Of a stretch of 64,000 nt of DNA, positions 47,003 to 53,620 are shown piece after piece (the stretch's first letter is position 1; each line of letters opens with the position of its first letter). The position numbers were made by a program, and so were the translations under genes. The DNA is taken from NCBI GenBank assembly GCA_001724995.1, contig MEFD01000016.1, forward strand, positions 62,001 through 126,000, given 5' to 3'. The notes beneath the pieces are model-generated. The model had not been told where the DNA came from. It did no database searches and saw only the letters and a program-made list of their open reading frames with translations. The stretch is from Rubrivivax sp. SCN 71-131 (GTDB lineage Bacteria; Pseudomonadota; Gammaproteobacteria; Burkholderiales; Burkholderiaceae_C).

Positions 47003-48493
47003 TCAGCCCACCGTCGCGGCGTGCGCGTCCGACCCGGCGGCCTTCACCGGCGGGCCGATGGTCACGGTCTCCGACGGCGCGCTCGCGTCGCCGTCGATGC
47101 TGCAGGCGCGCACGAAGTAGCGGTAGGTCACGTCGGCGAGCACCGCGTTGTCGGTGAACACCGGCAGCCGCACGCCGTCGAGGATGCGCGCCGGGCCGTC
47201 GTCGTCGGCGCGATAGACGTCGTAGTGCACGGGCTCGCCGGCGGCCTTCTTCCACTTCAGCGACACCGTCCCCGGCGCCTGCTTCACGACCAGCCCGGCC
47301 TGGCCCCGCGGCCAGTGCGGGGCGGCGGCGGCCGCCGCCGAGGGCTGCGGCGGCGGGGCCTGCAGCGCGCCCTTGGGCCACAGGAAGCAGGTCACCGGCA
47401 TGTGCGCGCCGTCGAGCTGCTTGCACACGTTGCAGTAGTCGCACTTCACGATGCGGTCGATCTGGCCGGCGCGCAGCTTGTTGACCCAGTCGGGGTCGGC
47501 GAGCAGCCCGCGCGCGATGCCGATCAGGTCGGCCTGGCCCTGGGCGAGCACGCGCTCGGCGGTGGCCGGATTCGACAGCTTGCCGGCGGCGATGACCGGC
47601 ACGTCCAGGCCGCGCTCGCGCAGGAAGCGCCGCACCTCGCCGGCCAGCGGGGCGTGCAGCGCCTCGGCGTAGCTGGCACCGGGCATGCAGCGCTCGCCCG
47701 AGTAGCCGGAATAGCCGTGCAGCACCTGGCCCTGCGTGTGCACCGCGTCCTCGAACTTGCCGCCCACCGACAGCGAGAGGTAGTCGGCGCCGAGCCGCGC
47801 CATGCGCAGGCCGATCAGCTTGGCGTCCTCGACCGTGTAGCCACCGCGGATGAACTCGTCCGCGAGATAGCGGATGCCGACGGGGAAGTCGTCGCCGACA
47901 TGGCGGCGCACGCAGTCCATGACGCGGCCGATGAGGTGCAGCCGGCCTTCGAGCGTCGCGCCGCCGTAGTCGTCGCTGCGCTGGTTCACCGGCGAGACGA
48001 AGGACGCCAGCGTGTAGGCGTGCGCGTTGTGCAGCTCGATGCCGTCGAAGCCGGCCTCGCGCGCCCGCGCCGCGGCTTGGCCGAACTGCTCGACGATGCG
48101 GTCGATGTCCTCGACCGACAGCATCTCCACCGTCTGCCGCCAGCCGGACTTCGAGATCTTCAGGAAGTGAATGAGCTGCGGCACGACCTTCGAGTCCGAG
48201 GTGTCGTGGATGCGCTGCGTCATCGCCTTCAGGCCCGGGATGAACTTGTCGTCGCCGATGCGCAGCAGCGGCCCGGCGTTGCTGCCGTGGATGGCCATCG
48301 CCTCGACGACGATCAGGCCGACGCCGCCTTGCGCATAGCGCACGTAGCGCTCGGTGATCGCTTCGCTGACGAAGCCGTCGTCGCCGCACAGTCGGGTCAC
48401 CATCGCGGGGACGACGACGCGGTTGGGCACGAGCATGCCGTTGATGTTCAGGGGTTCGAGCAGCTTCATGGCAGGGGAGGGGTTCGGGTTCAT
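47003..48493 (-). CDS. Old-Yellow-Enzyme family oxidoreductase with TMADH-type Fe-S motif and C-terminal fibronectin-III-like domain
   Basis: A 496-residue flavoenzyme. Residues 9-370 form the FMN-binding TIM barrel with catalytic HNAHAY and SPVNQRSDDYGG. Then comes CDYCNVCKQLDGAHMPVTC, spaced C-x2-C-x2-C-x11-C, the pattern of trimethylamine dehydrogenase's 4Fe-4S cluster. In TMADH, dienoyl-CoA reductase and bile-acid reductases an FAD/ADP-binding domain of about 300 residues follows; here it is replaced by a Pro/Ala linker and a single FN3-like domain (TVSLKWKKAAG, VHYDVYRADD, TYRYFVRACSIDGD). Last gene of the molybdoenzyme-ABC operon, 7 nt after the permease. Substrate and electron partner are unknown. 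Confidence 0.85.
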   Translation of the reverse strand: MNPNPSPAMKLLEPLNINGMLVPNRVVVPAMVTRLCGDDGFVSEAITERYVRYAQGGVGLIVVEAMAIHGSNAGPLLRIGDDKFIPGLKAMTQRIHDTSDSKVVPQLIHFLKISKSGWRQTVEMLSVEDIDRIVEQFGQAAARAREAGFDGIELHNAHAYTLASFVSPVNQRSDDYGGATLEGRLHLIGRVMDCVRRHVGDDFPVGIRYLADEFIRGGYTVEDAKLIGLRMARLGADYLSLSVGGKFEDAVHTQGQVLHGYSGYSGERCMPGASYAEALHAPLAGEVRRFLRERGLDVPVIAAGKLSNPATAERVLAQGQADLIGIARGLLADPDWVNKLRAGQIDRIVKCDYCNVCKQLDGAHMPVTCFLWPKGALQAPPPQPSAAAAAAPHWPRGQAGLVVKQAPGTVSLKWKKAAGEPVHYDVYRADDDGPARILDGVRLPVFTDNAVLADVTYRYFVRACSIDGDASAPSETVTIGPPVKAAGSDAHAATVG

Positions 48494-48500
48494 GCGGGGA

Positions 48501-49523
48501 TCAGCGGCGCGCCAGCGCCATGGCCAGGATGAGGATCGAGCCGATGGCGATCGTCTGCGCGTAGGCGCCGACCTGCATCAGGTTCATGCCGTTCTGCACG
48601 AGCACGATCAGCAGCGTGCCGAGCACGACGGCGATCGTGCGGCCGGCGCCGCCGGCCAGGCTGACGCCGGCGATGACGCAGGCGGCGATCGACTCCAGCG
48701 GCAGCGAGGCGCCGATGTTCGATTCGCCGGTGTCCAGCCGCGCCGTCAGCAGCAGCCCGGCCAGCGACGCCAGCGCGCCGGCGATCGCGAACGCCGTGAC
48801 GGTGACGCGCGTGGTGCGCACGCCCGAGAGCTCGGCGGCGCGCGCGTTGCCGCCGGTGGCGTAGAGGTGGCGGCCAAAACGCGTCCACTCCAGCAGCCCG
48901 TAGATCGCCGCGACGACGACGAGCGCCACCAGCGAGGGCACCGGCACGCCGGCGAGGCGGCCGAAGCCGAAGGTCTCGGCGAAGGCCGGCGGCAGCCCCT
49001 GGATCGGCACGCCGCCGCTGACCAGCAGCGTCAGGCCGAAGACGACCGAGGACATGCCCAGCGTCATCATGAACGAGGGGATGCGCAGCAGCGCGGTGCC
49101 GAGCCCGTTGACCAGGCCGACGAGGGCGCCCACGGCCATGCCGGCCGCGCAGCCGGCGCCGATGGCGAGCCATGGCGAATCGGGGAAGGCCTGGGCGACC
49201 AGCGTCATCACCGTCGCGCCGACCACCGAGGTCAGCGCGACGACGGTGCCGACCGAGAGGTCCAGGCCGCCGCCGATCAGCACCACCAGCTGCGCCAGCG
49301 CGACGATCAGCAGGTAGACCGACTGGCGCGAGACGTTGAAGAGGTTGTCGGCGCTGAGGAAGCCCGGCGCCAGCAGCGCAAAGGTGGCGACGGCGCCGAC
49401 GAAGAGCACCGGCAGCACGGCGGCCTGGCGGTGACGCGCGAGCCGGCGCCAGACGTCGCCGAGCAGCGAGGCCGCGGGCCCGGATGCGGGCGGATTCGAG
49501 TTCATGACGGCGGTCCGGTTCAT
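48501..49523 (-). CDS. ABC transporter permease, RbsC/ribose-galactose type
   Basis: A 340-residue inner-membrane protein beginning at ATG 49523 in an ATGA overlap with the ATPase gene. It has eight or more hydrophobic helices and the family segments NVSRQSVYLLIVALAQLVVLIGGGLDLSVG, LRIPSFMMTLGMSSVVFGLTLLVSGG, YATGGNARAAELSGV, and GVSLAGGAGRTIAVVLGTLLI. It forms a homodimeric channel served by the upstream double ATPase and TorT-like binding protein. The family imports sugars and other small polar compounds; the ligand here is unknown. Confidence 0.9.
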   Translation of the reverse strand: MNRTAVMNSNPPASGPAASLLGDVWRRLARHRQAAVLPVLFVGAVATFALLAPGFLSADNLFNVSRQSVYLLIVALAQLVVLIGGGLDLSVGTVVALTSVVGATVMTLVAQAFPDSPWLAIGAGCAAGMAVGALVGLVNGLGTALLRIPSFMMTLGMSSVVFGLTLLVSGGVPIQGLPPAFAETFGFGRLAGVPVPSLVALVVVAAIYGLLEWTRFGRHLYATGGNARAAELSGVRTTRVTVTAFAIAGALASLAGLLLTARLDTGESNIGASLPLESIAACVIAGVSLAGGAGRTIAVVLGTLLIVLVQNGMNLMQVGAYAQTIAIGSILILAMALARR

Positions 49524-51043
49524 TCGAAGAACTGCTCCAGGATGCGGCCCTCGTCGAAGTCCGCGCGGTCGAATTCGGCGACGAGCCGGCCGCCGCGCAT
49601 GACGTGCAGGCGGTGCGACAGGCCCATCAGCTCGGGCAGGTCGGAGGAGACGAGCACGATCGCCGCGCCGGAGGCGGCCAGCTTGGCGAGGTACTCGTAG
49701 ATGGAGCGCCGCGCGCCCATGTCGACGCCGACGGTGGGCTCGTCGAAGAGGTAGACGCCGACGTCCTGCGCCAGCCCCTTGGCCAGCAGCGCCTTCTGCT
49801 GGTTGCCGCCGGAGAAGTTGGCCACCGGCTCGCCGACGCGCGCCGCCGGGAAGTCGACCTGGGCGGCGAGCCGCCCGACCATCGCCGCCTCGCGCCGCCG
49901 GCGCAGCCGCCGGCCGGCGAGCTCGCCGAAGCGCCACGACGACAGCGACATGTTCTCGCGCGCCGCGCGCATCGGCACCAGGCCGTCGCGCTTGCGGTCC
50001 GGCGGGCTGTACCAGACGCCGCCGGCGATGGCGTCGGCGGGGTGGCCGAAGCGGCGCGTGCTGCCGTCCACCGCGAGCTCGCCATGGGCGATGCGGCGCA
50101 GCCCGAAGCAGGCCTGCGCCAGCTCGCTCTTGCCGCATCCCACCAGCCCGGCGATGCCGACGATCTCGCCGGCGCGCACCTGCAGGTCGGCGCCGCGCAC
50201 GCTGCCGTCGCGCGTGTCGACGCCGCGCAGCGCCAGCCGCACCGCGGCGCCGGGCGCCAGCGGCGGCAGCGGCGGGTAGATGTCGGAGACCGCGCGCCCG
50301 GTCATCAGCTCGACGAGGCGGCCCTCGGAGGTGTCGGCCGGCACGGTGGCGATGCGGCGGCCGTCGCGCAGCACGGTCACTTCGTCGCCGATCTGCGCGA
50401 TCTCGTGCAGCCGGTGCGTGATGTAGACGATCGACGTGCCCGCCGCGCGCAGCTTGCGCACCAGCGTGAACAGCGCCTGCGTGTCGTGTTCGGACAGCGA
50501 GGCCGTCGGCTCGTCGAGGATGAGCACGCGCGGCGCCTCGCGCACCGCCTTGCAGATCTCGACCATCTGCTGCTTGCCGCGCGGCAGCTCGTCGACCTTC
50601 GCCTCGGGGCGCAGCTCGAAGCCCAGTGCGTCGACGACGCGCTGCGCCTCGTGCAGCGCCGCGGCGCGCGACAGCAGGCCCAGGCGGCCGGTGGGCTCCT
50701 CGCCGAGCGCGATGTTCTCGGCGACCGTCAGCTGCGGAATGAGCGAGAACTCCTGGAACACGGCGCGCACGCCGTGCGCGCGCGCCTCGCCGACGGAGGT
50801 GAAGGCGCCGCGGTGGGCGCCGATCTCGATCGTGCCGCTGCTGGGCGCGTTGGCGCCGGCGATCATCGAGATCAGCGTCGACTTGCCCGCCCCGTTCTCG
50901 CCGAACAGCACGTGCACGCGGCCGGGCATCAGGTCGAGGCTGACGCCCTCGAGCGCGACGTGATGGCCGTAGCGCTTGCCGAGATCGCGCAGGCGCAGCG
51001 CGGGCGCAGCGCCTGCGGCTGCCGGGGCGGGCGTCGAGGTCAC
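49520..51043 (-). CDS. ABC transporter double ATPase, RbsA/MglA type
   Basis: A 507-residue protein with two ATPase cassettes starting at GTG 51043, overlapping the binding-protein stop (GTGA). The ORF-track start at 52054 is within the upstream gene. The first cassette has Walker A FGENGAGKSTLISMIAG and Walker B VLILDEPTASLSE. The second keeps a degenerate P-loop (GLVGCGKSELAQ), signature NFSGGNQQKALLAKGL, and LFDEPTVGVDMGAR. This is the classic arrangement for ribose/galactose-family importers. It works with the permease downstream. Confidence 0.93.
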   Translation of the reverse strand: MTSTPAPAAAGAAPALRLRDLGKRYGHHVALEGVSLDLMPGRVHVLFGENGAGKSTLISMIAGANAPSSGTIEIGAHRGAFTSVGEARAHGVRAVFQEFSLIPQLTVAENIALGEEPTGRLGLLSRAAALHEAQRVVDALGFELRPEAKVDELPRGKQQMVEICKAVREAPRVLILDEPTASLSEHDTQALFTLVRKLRAAGTSIVYITHRLHEIAQIGDEVTVLRDGRRIATVPADTSEGRLVELMTGRAVSDIYPPLPPLAPGAAVRLALRGVDTRDGSVRGADLQVRAGEIVGIAGLVGCGKSELAQACFGLRRIAHGELAVDGSTRRFGHPADAIAGGVWYSPPDRKRDGLVPMRAARENMSLSSWRFGELAGRRLRRRREAAMVGRLAAQVDFPAARVGEPVANFSGGNQQKALLAKGLAQDVGVYLFDEPTVGVDMGARRSIYEYLAKLAASGAAIVLVSSDLPELMGLSHRLHVMRGGRLVAEFDRADFDEGRILEQFFE

Positions 51044-52098
51044 GAGCCGACCTTGAACACCGGGCGGAAGCCGGTCGGCGCGAGCACCGTGTCGGTCTTC
51101 AGCGTGCCGATGTCGGCGTCGGTGTAGACGCGGCCGATCGGGCCGACGTCGCGCAGCAGCTCCTTCTTCTCGAGCAGGCGCACCGCCTGGTCGACGGCGA
51201 TGCGGCCGACGAGCACGACCGGTGCCATGTTCGAGGCCTCGATCGACTTGTTCCTCAGGCCCTGGTAGACGCCGGGCGTCATGTAGACGGAGACCACCTT
51301 GACCTTGCCGGTGAGCCCGCGCGCGCGCAGCACGGTGACGGCGGCCTCGGCGGTGACGGCGGTGCCGGCGACGTAGTCGATGTCCTTGTGCGCCTGAAGG
51401 ATGTCCTCGATCAGCCGCGCCTGCACCTCCTTGCCGGTGTCGCCGTACTTGGTCTCGGCGATCTCGACGGCGCTGTCCTTGATCGCTTCGCGGAAGCCGC
51501 TGTTGAAGAGCTCGACCCAGCCCGCGCCGGCCGGCCCCGGCAGCCAGGCGACCTTGACCGCCTTGCCTCCCTTCGGATGCTTCTCGGCGAGGTAGCGGCC
51601 GGCACGCCAGCCTTCGTCGCGCGGCGCGGTGAGCGAGCGCGCGTCGACCTCCTTCGAGGCGATGCCGTTGTAGGCGTCGACGACCGGGATGTTCTTGCGC
51701 TTGAGCTCGGCGACGAGGTTGTTCAGGCCGTCCTGCGAGATCGCGCCGATGATCACCGCCTTGGCGCCGCCGGCGACGCAGTTCTCGATCTGCGAGATCT
51801 GGTTGGCGAGCTGCGTGAAGCCGCCGGCGTCGAGCACCGCGGCGCGCACGCCCAGGCGCTTGGCCTCTTCGGTGATGCCGTAGTTGGCGGCGAGCCAGAA
51901 CGAGTCCTTCAGGTGCGGGAAGGACACGCAGATGTCCCAGGGCTGCGCGGCCTTGGCGAGGGCGACGTAATTCGCGGGCGCGGACTTGCCGTCGGCGCCG
52001 GTCGAGTTGACCTGCAGCGGGAACCAGTCGGCGGCGTGTGCCGCGCTGCCGCACAGCAGCGCAGCGGCCAGGACCAGGGGCTTGGGGAGCATCTTCAT
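51040..52098 (-). CDS. TorT-like periplasmic binding protein of the ABC importer
   Basis: A 352-residue protein from ATG 52098 (MKMLPKPLVLAAALLCGSAAHA-ADW, Sec signal). The peripla_BP_4 fold is of the subtype annotated TorT, the TMAO-sensing periplasmic protein of E. coli: WDICVSFPHLKDSFWLAANYGITEEAKRLGV, then GGFTQLANQISQIENCVAGGAKAVIIGAISQDGLN. In this operon it is coupled to RbsA/RbsC-type components by 4-nt overlaps, so it most likely delivers a ligand to the importer rather than to a sensor kinase. Whether the ligand is a methylated amine N-oxide cannot be told. Confidence 0.85.
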   Translation of the reverse strand: MKMLPKPLVLAAALLCGSAAHAADWFPLQVNSTGADGKSAPANYVALAKAAQPWDICVSFPHLKDSFWLAANYGITEEAKRLGVRAAVLDAGGFTQLANQISQIENCVAGGAKAVIIGAISQDGLNNLVAELKRKNIPVVDAYNGIASKEVDARSLTAPRDEGWRAGRYLAEKHPKGGKAVKVAWLPGPAGAGWVELFNSGFREAIKDSAVEIAETKYGDTGKEVQARLIEDILQAHKDIDYVAGTAVTAEAAVTVLRARGLTGKVKVVSVYMTPGVYQGLRNKSIEASNMAPVVLVGRIAVDQAVRLLEKKELLRDVGPIGRVYTDADIGTLKTDTVLAPTGFRPVFKVGS

Positions 52099-52973
52099 CG
52101 TGTCGTCCTCGCAGAGGGGTTGGCAGGGGAATGCGCGAGCGGATGGCCGCGCCGCAGGTGGCCGAAGGCGTAGCCCTGCAGTTGCGCGGCGCGGGTGACG
52201 AGGGCGGCCTTCATCGCCCAGCCGGCGCCGATGCCGGCGAGGCCGGCGAGCACGAGCAGGGCGCGGCCGGCCGGTGACGGCGCGAGGGCCGCGCCGACGG
52301 CCAGCACCGCCACGACGAGCCCGCCGCGGCCGAGCCAGGGGTCGAAGCGGGCGAGGCGGGCCTGCGCCGCGGCCGGCGCCTGCGCGCGCTGCAGTCCGGC
52401 GCGGTAGCGGCGCCAGGCGAGCGCGCGCAGCAGCGCCAGCACCGCCAGCGCAAGGCCGAGCCAGGCCGGCACGGCCACGCCCGCGCCGCCGAGCAGCGCG
52501 AGCACGCCGGCACCTTCGGCGAGACCGGTGGCCACGATCAGCGGCACGACCGCCGGTTCGCGCCAGGCCGGCACGCCCTTGGCGGCCCGCAGGATGCGGG
52601 CCTGGCAGTAAAGGAAGGCCAGGCCGAGCACGCCGGCAGCGACGAGCAGTGCCGGCTGGCCGCTGAGCGCGGCCGCCAGACCGGCCGGCATCGCCAGCGC
52701 GGCCACCATGCCCTCGCGCGTCATCCACGAGCGCTGCGCGTGGCGGAAGACGTTCAGCGCGCGCCACGGACGGCCGATCTCGAGCCAGACGCAGGCCAGG
52801 CCGGCGCCGATCAGCGCCAGCGCCGGCAGCACGGTCCACGGGTGCGGCGAGGCGCCGGTGAGCACGGCGGCGCCGAGCAGCGCCAGCAGCCCGCTGCCGG
52901 CGCCGCCGAACACGAAGTTGCCGGCGGCGCGCCAGTCCCAGTGGGTCTGCAGCTTGGTGGCGAACCGGATCAT
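52095..52973 (-). CDS. DmsC/NrfD-like membrane anchor subunit of the molybdoenzyme
   Basis: A 292-residue protein from ATG 52973 with about eight membrane helices (for example AAGNFVFGGAGSGLLALLGAAVL and GLGFLYCQ-like LGLAFLYCQARILRAAKG). The motif WLEIGRPWRALNVFRHAQRSWMTREG is typical of DmsC-family quinone-reactive anchors. It links the Fe-S subunit to the membrane quinone pool. It overlaps the Fe-S gene and the next gene by 4 nt each. The C-terminal 20 residues (HPLAHSPANPSARTTR) are soluble. Confidence 0.85.
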   Translation of the reverse strand: MIRFATKLQTHWDWRAAGNFVFGGAGSGLLALLGAAVLTGASPHPWTVLPALALIGAGLACVWLEIGRPWRALNVFRHAQRSWMTREGMVAALAMPAGLAAALSGQPALLVAAGVLGLAFLYCQARILRAAKGVPAWREPAVVPLIVATGLAEGAGVLALLGGAGVAVPAWLGLALAVLALLRALAWRRYRAGLQRAQAPAAAQARLARFDPWLGRGGLVVAVLAVGAALAPSPAGRALLVLAGLAGIGAGWAMKAALVTRAAQLQGYAFGHLRRGHPLAHSPANPSARTTR

Positions 52974-53620
52974 GTCCTCTCCTTGTCCCAGAGGTAGTAG
53001 AAGCCGGGGTTGGTGCCGAGCTCCTCGTGCATCTGGAACCACGGGTTGTGCTCGAGCTGTTGCGAGACGTTGCTCTGCGGATCCTCGATGTCGCCGAAGA
53101 CCAGCGCGTTGGCGATGCAGGCGTTGACGCAGGCCGGCGTGGCGTCGGGGTCGACGCCGGGCTTGAGCCCCTTGGCCGTGCCGGCATCGATGCGGTCGAC
53201 GCAGAAGGTGCACTTCTGCGCCACGCCGAGGCGACCTTCGTCGAAGCGCTGCTCCTCGGTGCGCGTGGGCTTGTCGTAGGCGAAGCTCGGCTTCTCGACC
53301 TTGTAGCGCGCCTGGTACGGGCAGGCGACCGCGCAGTAGGCGCAGCCGATGCAGATGTCGTAGTCGATCGTCACGATGCCGTCGTCGCGCTTGCGCGTGG
53401 CGGTGCTCGGGCAGACGTCGAGGCAGGGCGGGTCCGAGCAGTGCTGGCAGCCCACCGGCATGAACACGCGCTCGGCGTTCGGGTACTCGCCGAGCTCGAC
53501 GTCGAGCACCTTGCGCCACTGCACGCCGGGCGGCGTGGCGTTGGTCAGCTTGCAGGCCGCGGTGCAGGTCTGGCAGCCGACGCAGCGGCGCAGGTCGGCG
53601 ACCATCGCGTAGCGGGTCAT
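52970..53620 (-). CDS. Four-cluster ferredoxin-type electron transfer subunit (DmsB/PhsB-like)
   Basis: A 216-residue protein from ATG 53620. It has the four cysteine clusters of the DmsB family: CVGCQTCTAACK, CQHCSDPPCLDVCP, CIGCAYCAVACP and CTFC paired with CVNACIANALVFGD. Each can bind a 4Fe-4S centre, forming a wire from the molybdenum subunit to the membrane anchor. It overlaps its neighbours by 4 nt on both sides. No signal peptide is present, so the complex is probably on the cytoplasmic face. Confidence 0.93.
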   Translation of the reverse strand: MTRYAMVADLRRCVGCQTCTAACKLTNATPPGVQWRKVLDVELGEYPNAERVFMPVGCQHCSDPPCLDVCPSTATRKRDDGIVTIDYDICIGCAYCAVACPYQARYKVEKPSFAYDKPTRTEEQRFDEGRLGVAQKCTFCVDRIDAGTAKGLKPGVDPDATPACVNACIANALVFGDIEDPQSNVSQQLEHNPWFQMHEELGTNPGFYYLWDKERT

